A stretch of 7,201 bases of DNA from Chitinophaga pinensis (GTDB lineage Bacteria > Bacteroidota > Bacteroidia > UKL13-3): contig CAMCQX010000078.1 in assembly GCA_945876985.1 (NCBI GenBank), positions 1 through 7,201 on the forward strand, in the 5' to 3' direction. Both the position numbers and the translations under genes were made by a program. Positions 1 through 6,346 of this stretch are shown piece by piece (the first letter of the stretch is position 1; each line of letters opens with the position of its first letter). Under the pieces are notes generated by a model. The model saw only the letters and a list, made by a program, of their open reading frames with translations. It was not told the origin of the DNA and made no database searches.

Positions 1-80
1 TTTTGCATGCGTTTTTGAGTTTCACCAATCATATTTTCTAGTTTTGGTTTACTTAAATATTCTAAAATTGGATCAGCGGC
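1..80 (-). pseudogene. uvrB: uvrB 3' continuation: start of the UVR (UvrC-binding) domain beyond the in-frame TGA
   Basis: Reading on from the TGA in the same frame gives 26 further open codons to the window edge. They begin AADPILEYLSKPKLENMI and continue with GETQKRMQ. This is the linker and first helix of the UVR domain found at the C-terminus of Bacteroidota UvrB proteins. There is no frameshift, so the only lesion seen is a single stop codon. The rest of the domain lies outside the window. The stretch would not be translated under the standard code without readthrough. It could be a nonsense mutation, a base-call error, or a recoded codon. Confidence 0.85.
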
Positions 81-1946
81 TCAGTTCATTTCTGGTGGGT
101 CAACATAGTCTTTTGCTTCAGGAGCAAATATTTGTTTTGCATCGGCCATGCTGGTTTGTTTCAGAATTTCTTCACGTGTTCGTTTTATAGTTTTTGGTGT
201 TATGCTATGCAATGTATTATAAGCTATTTGTTTATCACGTCTTCTATCGGTTTCATCAATGGTGCGTTGCATGCTGGCAGTCATTCTATCGGCATACATA
301 ATTACTTTGCCTCTTTCATTCCTCGCGGCTCTGCCTATAGTTTGAGTCAATGATTTATCATTGCGTAAAAATCCTTCTTTATCTGCATCCATAATGGCTA
401 CCAAACTTACCTCTGGTAAATCCAATCCTTCGCGTAATAAGTTTACACCAATTAATACATCAAAAACGCCTAAACGCAAATCTCTTAAAATTTCAACACG
501 GTCTAAAGTTTTTACTTCACTGTGAATATATTGGCATTTAATGTTCAGCCTTCCCATGTATTTGCTTAACTCTTCGGCCATGCGTTTGGTTAATGTAGTT
601 ACCAATATTCGATCCCCCATTTTGATGCGTTCATCTATTTCATCCAATAAATCATCTACTTGATTTAAACTTGGACGTACTTCTATGGTTGGGTCAATTA
701 ACCCTGTTGGTCTAATAATTTGTTCCACAACCACACCTTCTGTTTTTCTAATTTCATAATCAGCAGGCGTGGCACTTACATAAATAGTTTGACCAATCAT
801 GTTTTCAAATTCATTGAATTGAAGTGGTCTGTTATCCATTGCCGATGGCAACCTGAAACCATATTCTACTAAGTTTTCTTTACGGCTTCTATCGCCACCA
901 TACATGGCTCGCACTTGCGGAATACTTACATGACTTTCGTCTACCATGAGTACAAAATCTTTTGGAAAATAATCTAAAATACAAAATGGTCTATCACCAG
1001 GTTTGCGTTTATCCATGTATCTGCTATAGTTTTCTATGCCGCTGCAATAACCTAATTCGCGCATCATTTCTAAATCAAAATTGGTGCGTTCTTCCAAACG
1101 TTTTGCTTCTATGTGTTTTCCAATGGATTTAAAATATTCAATTTGCGCTACCAAATCATATTGAATATCTCGCATGGCTTCATGTAATTGCTCTTTTGGA
1201 GTAACATAAATATTAGCTGGAAAAATGGCACAGTCTTGCACCGATTCTTGTTTTTTTCCACTGATGGGGTCAATGATATCAATGCTTTCAATTTCATTTC
1301 CAAAAAATGAAATGCGAAAAGCAAAATCGGCATAAGCAGGAAAAACGTCTAACACATCACCTTTTACCCTAAAATTTCCTCGAGTAAAATCGGCTGTAGT
1401 TCGGCTGTAAAGTGAATCGACTAATGCATATAAAACAGTATTTCTAACGATGCTTTGCCCTACGTGTAATCTTACAACACTGCTTTCATAATCTTTCGGA
1501 TTTCCCGCACCATAAATACAACTAACGGAAGCAATTACCAATACATCTCTTCTTCCTGATATTAAAGCTGAAGTAGTAGAAAGTCTCATTTTTTCTATCT
1601 CTTCATTAATAGCCATGTCTTTCTCAATATAAGTATTGCTAGACGGAATAAATGCTTCGGGCTGATAATAATCGTAGTAGGAAACAAAATATTCGATTCT
1701 GTTTTCAGGAAAAAATTGCTTGAATTCACTATAAAGCTGTGCCACCAAAGTTTTATTATGACTTAAAATTAAAGTAGGCCTTTGCACTTGTGCAATCACA
1801 TTGGCCATGGTAAAAGTTTTACCACTTCCTGTAACTCCCAATAATACTTGACTTTTGTCGCCTCTGTTCAATCCTTCTACCAATGATTTGATAGCAGTTG
1901 GTTGATCGCCAGTTGGCACATACTCGCTTGTTAACTTAAATTCCAC
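81..1946 (-). CDS. uvrB: UvrABC excision nuclease subunit B, ends at an in-frame TGA before the UVR domain
   Basis: UvrB is the damage-verifying helicase-like subunit of cytoplasmic nucleotide excision repair. It is loaded by UvrA and then recruits UvrC. Visible in the 621 codons are Walker A GVTGSGKT (37-44), the tyrosine-rich beta-hairpin YYDYYQPEAFIP (90-101) that threads behind the damaged strand, the DESH helicase motif II (336-339), the UvrB signature YCSGIENYSRY (300-310) and motif VI QTIGRAARN (535-543). The start is GTG at 1944-1946; an in-frame TAA lies four codons upstream, and the protein begins with the expected N-terminus (residues 1-16 end in TGDQP). No Shine-Dalgarno is visible. 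The family is usually about 660-680 residues and ends in a UVR domain that binds UvrC. Here a TGA at 81-83 stops the frame before that domain, whose coding sequence continues in frame to the window edge. Identity is certain; whether the product is truncated is not. Confidence 0.97.
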   Translation of the reverse strand: MEFKLTSEYVPTGDQPTAIKSLVEGLNRGDKSQVLLGVTGSGKTFTMANVIAQVQRPTLILSHNKTLVAQLYSEFKQFFPENRIEYFVSYYDYYQPEAFIPSSNTYIEKDMAINEEIEKMRLSTTSALISGRRDVLVIASVSCIYGAGNPKDYESSVVRLHVGQSIVRNTVLYALVDSLYSRTTADFTRGNFRVKGDVLDVFPAYADFAFRISFFGNEIESIDIIDPISGKKQESVQDCAIFPANIYVTPKEQLHEAMRDIQYDLVAQIEYFKSIGKHIEAKRLEERTNFDLEMMRELGYCSGIENYSRYMDKRKPGDRPFCILDYFPKDFVLMVDESHVSIPQVRAMYGGDRSRKENLVEYGFRLPSAMDNRPLQFNEFENMIGQTIYVSATPADYEIRKTEGVVVEQIIRPTGLIDPTIEVRPSLNQVDDLLDEIDERIKMGDRILVTTLTKRMAEELSKYMGRLNIKCQYIHSEVKTLDRVEILRDLRLGVFDVLIGVNLLREGLDLPEVSLVAIMDADKEGFLRNDKSLTQTIGRAARNERGKVIMYADRMTASMQRTIDETDRRRDKQIAYNTLHSITPKTIKRTREEILKQTSMADAKQIFAPEAKDYVDPPEMN

Positions 1947-2001
1947 GTTGCGAATTTATAGTATTTTAGTGGTTGAAAAATGTAAAGGTTTGATAAAACA
2001 A

Positions 2002-2032
2002 AAAAGGAGCAAATTATGAACTTGCTCCTTTT
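2002..2032 (-). terminator. Intrinsic terminator after the thioredoxin-like gene
   Basis: An 11-bp perfect stem (2002-2012 with 2022-2032, core GGAGCAA/TTGCTCC) encloses a 9-base loop. On the minus strand it is followed by a T-rich run (TTTTTTGTTTTA). It lies about 20 bases past the stop of the minus-strand thioredoxin-like gene and 55 bases ahead of the uvrB start, so it should separate the two transcripts. The plus-strand side is also T-rich, but no plus-strand gene reads into it. Confidence 0.8.
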
Positions 2033-2051
2033 AATTTTTTTATCAATAAAA

Positions 2052-2549
2052 TTAATTGGCCAATGCTTTAATTTTTTCTTCTAAAGTAAATTCATCACCT
2101 TCTAAATATCCAGTATGACTATAAACTACATTTCCTGTTTTGTCAATTAAAAAAGTGTGTGGTGGATTGATTACATTCATGGCACGCATCAAATCGCTAT
2201 TTACATCCAATAAAATATCAAATGGCCAAGCTTGACCATCCACATAAGGTTTTACTTTCATTACATTTCTAGCATTATCAATGGTAACAGCTACCACTAT
2301 AATGTCGTATTTGCTTTTCCATTCTTCGTAAAGATCATTTATATTATTCAATTCTTTTTTACAAGGTGTACACCATGTAGCCCAAAAACTTACAACAACA
2401 ATTTTCCCTTTTTTAGAATAATCACCAACATTTACTAATTTACCGTTTATATCTTTTAAATTTATATCAGGTAATGTTTGTTTTTGTACTTGCGCAAAAA
2501 TTTGATTAATAGCAATTAGCGTTAGTAGTGTGATAATTAATTTTTTCAT
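2052..2549 (-). CDS. Exported TlpA/ResA-like thioredoxin-fold thiol-disulfide oxidoreductase
   Basis: This is a 165-residue exported thioredoxin-like protein of the TlpA/AhpC-TSA type, acting on cysteines of proteins outside the cytoplasm. Residues 1-19 form a signal peptide (MKK, a hydrophobic stretch, then IFA before Q20). The active site is CTPC at 60-63 inside FWATWCTPCKK. The cis-proline is P130 in NPPHTFLID, and the central insertion typical of TlpA-like proteins lies between them. I chose the ATG at 2547-2549 because it gives a clean signal peptide. The frame stays open further upstream to an ATG-like position at 2612, but that would add 21 residues ahead of the signal. The gene stands alone: terminator behind it, divergent promoter region in front. 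The specific partner (cytochrome c maturation or another target) cannot be told, as no cytochrome genes are nearby. Confidence 0.9.
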   Translation of the reverse strand: MKKLIITLLTLIAINQIFAQVQKQTLPDINLKDINGKLVNVGDYSKKGKIVVVSFWATWCTPCKKELNNINDLYEEWKSKYDIIVVAVTIDNARNVMKVKPYVDGQAWPFDILLDVNSDLMRAMNVINPPHTFLIDKTGNVVYSHTGYLEGDEFTLEEKIKALAN

Positions 2550-2597
2550 GTTGGCTTGAATTAGGATTTGTAAAATAAATTTATAATTATCACTTAT

Positions 2598-2613
2598 CAA
2601 AATTATTGCCAAA
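2598..2613 (-). promoter_or_regulatory. Promoter-like word upstream of the thioredoxin-like gene (TTTGGCAA then TAATTTTG)
   Basis: On the minus strand, TAATTTTG at 2605-2598 fits the Bacteroidota -7 consensus TAnnTTTG, 48 bases ahead of the thioredoxin-like ATG. It directly follows TTTGGCAA (2613-2606). I do not see a TTG -33 element at the usual spacing of about 19 bases, so the promoter call is weak. The whole 16-base word recurs on the other strand facing the other gene. Confidence 0.35.
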
Positions 2614-2651
2614 AAATAATTTTTTATTTTTTATCAAATTCATATAGCAAG

Positions 2652-2667
2652 TTTGGCAAGCATTTTG
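2652..2667 (+). promoter_or_regulatory. Mirror copy of the same 16-base word upstream of the LpoB-family gene
   Basis: TTTGGCAAGCATTTTG on the plus strand matches the minus-strand word at 2613-2598 at 14 of 16 positions. It ends 32 bases before the ATG at 2700. Here the -7-like half has GC instead of TA, so it is a poorer promoter. The two copies form an outward-facing inverted repeat with centres about 54 bp apart, which could be a shared operator for the divergent genes. The role is inference. Confidence 0.3.
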
Positions 2668-2699
2668 TAATGTTGAAGAAAATTAAACTAAATCATTTT

Positions 2700-3290
2700 A
2701 TGAAAAAGATAATAATAGCATTGAGTACCATAGGAGTTTTAATTAGCTCTAGCTGTGGAAACAGAAAAATTGATAGGGTAGATCCAAATTTAGCAACTGA
2801 TATTAGTGGGCGTTGGAACGATACTGATAGTAAATTGGTATCAATAGAGTTGATTAATGATGCACTTGTTCTTAATAGGAATTGGATAGCTAATTTTGAA
2901 GCTAGAATGAACCGCAAACCTGTAGTAATTATTGGCAATGTTAAAAATAAAACGAGTGAATACATTGACGCATCTTTTTTTATTAAAAATATGGAAATAG
3001 CATTCGTCAATGGTGGTTCTGTTACAGTTGTTCAAAGTTCTGAAGACCGTAGTCCAATTCGTGATGAAAGAAATGACCAACAAACATTTGCTAGTGAAGA
3101 AACTAAAAAGAAATGGGGCAAAGAAAAAGGTGCTGATTTTATGATGAATGGAGTAATTATTTCCATTACTGATGAGCATAAAAACCGTAAATCTGTGGCC
3201 TATCAAGTAGACTTAGAATTAACCGATTTAGAAACTAACGAGAAAGTTTGGATTGGCCAAAAACAAATTAAGAAATTAATTAAAAACTAA
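2700..3290 (+). CDS. LpoB-family lipoprotein (penicillin-binding protein activator family)
   Basis: This 196-residue predicted lipoprotein belongs to the LpoB family. In E. coli, LpoB is an outer-membrane lipoprotein that reaches through the peptidoglycan to activate PBP1B. Residues 1-18 form a type II signal with C19 in ISSSC; the lipobox is relaxed, as is common in Bacteroidota. The family hallmark is SGRWNDTDS just after the signal, followed by the alternating strands and helices of the LpoB domain (VVIIGNVKNKTSEYID, GADFMMNGVI) and a final strand pair around KVWIG. I chose ATG 2700 over an in-frame ATG at 2670, because 2700 starts directly at the MKK signal peptide. A hairpin terminator follows, then a second lipoprotein gene on the same strand. 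Whether it activates a PBP in this organism is inference; no PBP gene is in the window. Confidence 0.87.
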   Translation: MKKIIIALSTIGVLISSSCGNRKIDRVDPNLATDISGRWNDTDSKLVSIELINDALVLNRNWIANFEARMNRKPVVIIGNVKNKTSEYIDASFFIKNMEIAFVNGGSVTVVQSSEDRSPIRDERNDQQTFASEETKKKWGKEKGADFMMNGVIISITDEHKNRKSVAYQVDLELTDLETNEKVWIGQKQIKKLIKN

Positions 3291-3301
3291 ATTTCTAAAA
3301 C

Positions 3302-3338
3302 AAATAAAAAGCCTACTAAACAAGTAGGCTTTTTATTT
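3302..3338 (+). terminator. Terminator-like hairpin between the two lipoprotein genes
   Basis: A perfect 16-bp inverted repeat (3302-3317 with 3323-3338, core GCCTACT/AGTAGGC) encloses a 5-base loop. Its flanks are A-rich on the left and T-rich on the right. It starts 11 bases after the LpoB-family stop and ends 27 bases before the next start, leaving very little room for a separate promoter. It may therefore be a partial terminator inside one transcription unit. Confidence 0.85.
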
Positions 3339-3365
3339 AAAATTCTTCATTTTTAAAATACTTCA

Positions 3366-4787
3366 TTGATCAAAAATAAAGCATACATATTATTGCTATT
3401 TGCCTTAACTATGCTGAGTGCATGTGCTACTTTTTACCAAAAGCAAGCAGATGTTATGGATGCTGTTTATAATGGGAATATCAATAGAGCAGAAGCATTA
3501 ATGAACGATGCAAGGTGGCATAAACCTAAAAGAAATAGATTACTTTTTTACTTAAATAAAGGTACTATTTTATGGATGAATGGAAAAAATATTGAAAGCA
3601 ATCAATATTTTTTAAAAGCCGATTTATTTGTAGAAGATTATAGAAAAAACTATGTTACTGAATTGGCAAGTTTACTTATCAATCCAAATTATAGTACCTA
3701 CAGCGGTGAATCATTTGAACAAATATTGCTTCATTATTATGCAACCATCAATTTTGTTCAATTAGGCGATTTGGAAAATGCCTTGGTGGCTTGTAAACGA
3801 ATGATTGCCACTAGTCAAAAAATAAATGATTATTTAGAAAATAAAAACAAATATAGGCGTGATGCTTTTGCGCATAATTTATTAGGAATGATATATGATG
3901 CGCAGGGGGATTATAATAGTGCGTTTATTGCTTATAGAAATTCACTCAATATATATAAAGAAGATTATAAGCCACAGTTAGGAACTGAAATTCCATTACA
4001 GTTAAAAAAAGATATTTTACGTACCGCAAAAACCATTTACTTTAACGATGAAGTGGATAAATATGAAGCAGAGTTTAATTTAAAAGCAGAACTTTTACCT
4101 GAAGGTTATGCTCCTTTAGTATTTTTTTGGAACAACGGACTTGGTCCTGTAAAAGATGAAAATTCTGTCAATTTTGTTACCACTCCATCGCAAAATGGAT
4201 ATGTAAATTTTGTAAATGTGGAGCTTGGTTTAAATTTTCCTATTTATGTTGGAAATGATGAAGACAGAAAAAAAGTTACAGCTTTAAATATTGTAAGAGT
4301 TGCTTGGCCCAAATATGTAACGCGTGTTCCAACTTATAATAATGCAGTTTTAAAAGACAGTTTAAACAATGTATTTAAATTGGATGTAGGAGAAGACATT
4401 AACGCAATTGCTTTCAAAAGTTTAGACGATAGAATGTTAAAAGAAATAGGTGAAGCCATTTTACGATTTGCGTTGAAGCAAGCAGCTGTTGCCTTAGCAA
4501 AAAAAGAAAATGAAGGCGCAGGCGCGGCCTTAAGTATTTTAAGTGCGGCCTCAGAAAAAGCAGATACCCGCAATTGGCAGTTTTTACCTTATTCTATTAA
4601 TTATACTCGTGCTTATTTGCCAATTGGCAAGCAAAATATTGTACTTGAAACCTCTTCAAATATTAACTCTGAAAAGAATAATTTCATGGTAAATATGGAA
4701 AAAGGAAAAACCAATTTTCAAGCATTTCAAACATTACAATTTGATGGTTTTGCCGATAAATATGGCAATAGAATCAATATGTATTGA
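3366..4787 (+). CDS. COG3014-like lipoprotein with TPR-type repeats
   Basis: This 473-residue predicted lipoprotein of unknown function resembles the COG3014 family. The start must be TTG 3366-3368: an in-frame TAA lies four codons upstream, and this TTG leads straight into a signal peptide with lipobox LSAC (C20). Helical repeat-like segments follow. The clearest are a TPR-like pair near 128-150 (LGDLENALVACKRMI) and 166-199 (NLLGMIYDAQGDYNSAFIAY), which suggest protein binding. Near 245-260 is LPEGYAPLVFFWNNG. A hydrophobic Ala-rich helix spans about 358-395, followed by ADTRNWQFLPYSI, which I recognise as a conserved C-terminal feature of this family. The frame ends in tandem stops (TGA then TAA). 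It lies just downstream of the LpoB-family gene on the same strand, suggesting a shared envelope role. The family match rests on motif recognition; the function is unknown. Confidence 0.8.
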   Translation: MIKNKAYILLLFALTMLSACATFYQKQADVMDAVYNGNINRAEALMNDARWHKPKRNRLLFYLNKGTILWMNGKNIESNQYFLKADLFVEDYRKNYVTELASLLINPNYSTYSGESFEQILLHYYATINFVQLGDLENALVACKRMIATSQKINDYLENKNKYRRDAFAHNLLGMIYDAQGDYNSAFIAYRNSLNIYKEDYKPQLGTEIPLQLKKDILRTAKTIYFNDEVDKYEAEFNLKAELLPEGYAPLVFFWNNGLGPVKDENSVNFVTTPSQNGYVNFVNVELGLNFPIYVGNDEDRKKVTALNIVRVAWPKYVTRVPTYNNAVLKDSLNNVFKLDVGEDINAIAFKSLDDRMLKEIGEAILRFALKQAAVALAKKENEGAGAALSILSAASEKADTRNWQFLPYSINYTRAYLPIGKQNIVLETSSNINSEKNNFMVNMEKGKTNFQAFQTLQFDGFADKYGNRINMY

Positions 4788-4793
4788 TAAACA

Positions 4794-4849
4794 ATAGACT
4801 ATAGTTTATAGACCATAGTGAATGGACCATAGTTAATAGACGATAGTAA
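4794..4849 (+). repeat. Left arm of degenerate 7-bp repeats (eight units, ATAGnnn)
   Basis: Eight contiguous heptamers read ATAGACT, ATAGTTT, ATAGACC, ATAGTGA, ATGGACC, ATAGTTA, ATAGACG and ATAGTAA. They pair into four 14-bp units of form ATAGACnATAGTnn with no slippage. The array starts only a few bases after the tandem stop codons of the upstream lipoprotein gene. Confidence 0.85.
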
Positions 4850-4857
4850 AGAACTTT

Positions 4858-4955
4858 TGTCTATGGTCCAAAAACTATCGTCCATGGTCAATAAACCATC
4901 GTCTATCAACAATAAACCTCCAACAATCGTCTATCGACTATAAACTATAAACTAT
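4858..4955 (-). repeat. Right arm of degenerate 7-bp repeats, inverted relative to the left arm (fourteen units, nnnCTAT)
   Basis: Fourteen heptamers stay in phase from 4858, for example TGTCTAT, AAACTAT, CGTCCAT, AAACCAT, CGTCTAT, CGACTAT and two copies of AAACTAT. They are the reverse complement of the left-arm type, with a few worn units (GGTCCAA, CAACAAT, AAACCTC). The arms are separated by 8 bases. TGGACCATAG (4823-4832) is exactly complementary to CTATGGTCCA (4861-4870), so either transcript could fold here. The last unit contains the TAG stop of tcdA. The array may also end the two convergent transcripts, but it lacks a T-tract terminator. Confidence 0.8.
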
Positions 4956-5683
4956 CTATTATATAAATCTCTAATACAAACACTGGCAACCGTACAACCA
5001 AATACCGTTGGCATATAACTGATAGTTCCTACCACCGATTTTTTGCGCATGTCATCGGGTGTTTCTACCACTTTAAATTCTGGCATTCTTTGTTCATCAC
5101 TAAACACCGCTTTTACACCTTTGTAAACGCCCAATCGGTGTAAATATTTGCGAACATATTTTGCCAAATGGCAATTATAAGTAGCTGAAATATCTGCAAC
5201 TCTTAACCTTGTAGGATCTACTTTAGAGCCAGCACCCATAGAACTTACTATAGGAATTCCCCTGTCGATACAAGCTTTTATAAAATATACTTTTGGTGAA
5301 AGTGTGTCAATACAATCTACTGCATAATCAAAATGATTGTTATTCAATACTTCTTCAGTTATTTGATCGCGGAAGTAAACAGGTAAAATTTGTAATTCTA
5401 AATCAGGATTGATATCTAATAAACGTTCACCTAAAACTTCGGCTTTTATTTTGTTTTCTGTACTTTTTAAAGCTACCAACTGTCTGTTTCTGTTAGTTGG
5501 ATCTACGTTATCAGCATCTACAATAGTCATTTTACCAACGCCAGCTCGTGCTATCATTTCGGCAGCTATTCCACCAACGCCACCTAATCCAACTACCAAT
5601 ACATTTGAATTAACTAATGTTTTCAATTTATCGGGACCTAGTAATAACTCGGTGCGGCTCATCCATGGTTGTACTTCTTTCAT
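4952..5683 (-). CDS. tcdA: tRNA threonylcarbamoyladenosine dehydratase TcdA (CsdL/YgdL), ThiF/E1-like
   Basis: TcdA is a cytoplasmic E1-like enzyme that uses ATP to cyclise t6A at position 37 of ANN-decoding tRNAs to ct6A. The 243 residues show the adenylate-binding glycine loop GLGGVGG (32-38), the acidic pair D56/D58, NRNRQ (64-68) with the E1-type arginine, conserved K78/K80 and CIDT (124-127). The TcdA-specific GAGSKVDPTRLRVADI segment follows, which separates it from MoeB and ThiF; no zinc CxxC pairs are seen. It is slightly shorter than E. coli TcdA (about 268 residues). The ATG at 5681-5683 abuts the TAA of the upstream tatD-like gene with no spacer, so the two are very likely co-transcribed and translationally coupled. 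Its TAG stop falls inside a heptad of the inverted repeat array. Confidence 0.92.
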   Translation of the reverse strand: MKEVQPWMSRTELLLGPDKLKTLVNSNVLVVGLGGVGGIAAEMIARAGVGKMTIVDADNVDPTNRNRQLVALKSTENKIKAEVLGERLLDINPDLELQILPVYFRDQITEEVLNNNHFDYAVDCIDTLSPKVYFIKACIDRGIPIVSSMGAGSKVDPTRLRVADISATYNCHLAKYVRKYLHRLGVYKGVKAVFSDEQRMPEFKVVETPDDMRKKSVVGTISYMPTVFGCTVASVCIRDLYNR

Positions 5684-6343
5684 TTATTTTTTTATTTTAA
5701 AAAGGTTGGCAAAGTTATCAAAGATTTGATTTTTTAAAACTGTTTCTTCAATTTCTAAAATTTGCGCTGCCTTTTGGTATATTTCACTGATTAAATATTT
5801 GCTTGTATCGGTTTCTAAAAACAAGTGATTTAAAGGAATTTTTCCAATTACTAAACTTGCATTCATTGTTGGGTTGAATAAATATTTACCAACGCTAAAA
5901 CACACATTTTTAAAATTTAAAAGCATTTGTAATGTTTCTTCATTTCCCGAAAAACCATGTAACACAAACTTTACATTTGGGTATTGCTTTGCTATGGCAG
6001 CAAAATCGGAATAAGCTTTAACGCAGTGAACAATTACTGGTAAATGATACTTGAGTGCTAATTCAATTTGCTGATGAAAAGTAGTTAATTGTAACTCAAT
6101 TGTTGTTTGAATGACCCTGTCTAATCCGCATTCTCCAATGGCAATTATTTGAGCATGATTTTTTTCTATTTGTGCTAAAGCCCAATCAATATTTGTTTTG
6201 TGAACATGCCAAGGATGTATACCCAAAGAAACTGGATAATCAATTTTACTGAAATCAATGGTTTTTAAAAAGCCATTTCTGATGGCAATTTCACCTATTA
6301 CTCTTGGCTTTCGATGTGTATGTAAATTGATGTATTGGCTCAA
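5684..6343 (-). CDS. TatD-family metal-dependent hydrolase/DNase
   Basis: This 219-residue protein is a TatD-type TIM-barrel hydrolase of the amidohydrolase superfamily; characterised members are cytoplasmic metal-dependent nucleases. All expected metal ligands are visible: H8 and H10 in the N-terminal HTH, E71 in GECGLD, H106 in VIVHC, H129 in LHGFSG and D179 in LETDT. GIHPWH is at 41-46. It is shorter than typical TatD proteins (about 255-265 residues), but the ligand set is complete, so it is probably active. The start is TTG at 6341-6343. No ATG precedes the H8/H10 ligands, and only one codon separates this TTG from the TAA of the upstream gene in the same frame. It sits between the glycosyltransferase and tcdA in a tight three-gene cluster. 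The exact substrate is not predictable. Confidence 0.9.
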   Translation of the reverse strand: MSQYINLHTHRKPRVIGEIAIRNGFLKTIDFSKIDYPVSLGIHPWHVHKTNIDWALAQIEKNHAQIIAIGECGLDRVIQTTIELQLTTFHQQIELALKYHLPVIVHCVKAYSDFAAIAKQYPNVKFVLHGFSGNEETLQMLLNFKNVCFSVGKYLFNPTMNASLVIGKIPLNHLFLETDTSKYLISEIYQKAAQILEIEETVLKNQIFDNFANLFKIKK

Positions 6344-6346
6344 AGA

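Noticed and set aside
81..83. Selenocysteine or genome-wide UGA-to-Trp recoding
   Set aside because: UvrB is not a known selenoprotein family and there is no sign of a Cys position here. Every Trp in the other genes is TGG and no other gene needs TGA read as sense. Kept only as a minor alternative in the uvrB finding.
1947..2001. uvrB promoter (TATAAATTCG just ahead of the GTG) or a LexA box
   Set aside because: TAAATTCG is a mismatched -7 word that ends four bases before the start codon, so transcription would begin at or past the GTG. No -33 element and no palindromic SOS-type box are seen.
2550..2612. Upstream extension of the thioredoxin-like protein by 21 residues
   Set aside because: It would place non-signal sequence ahead of a clear MKK signal peptide and would put the promoter-like word inside the coding region.
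4823..4870. Structured non-coding RNA gene in the convergent gap
   Set aside because: The pairing follows from the inverted repeat arms. There is no promoter or terminator around it and no known RNA family is recognised.
4794..4955. CRISPR array
   Set aside because: The units are 7 bp, degenerate and contiguous, with no conserved 23-40 bp repeat, no unique spacers and no cas genes nearby.
5409..5729. Plus-strand open frame opposite tcdA, and similar plus-strand frames opposite uvrB and the glycosyltransferase
   Set aside because: They overlap well-supported minus-strand genes, have no recognisable domain and low-complexity composition, and are best explained as antisense shadows.
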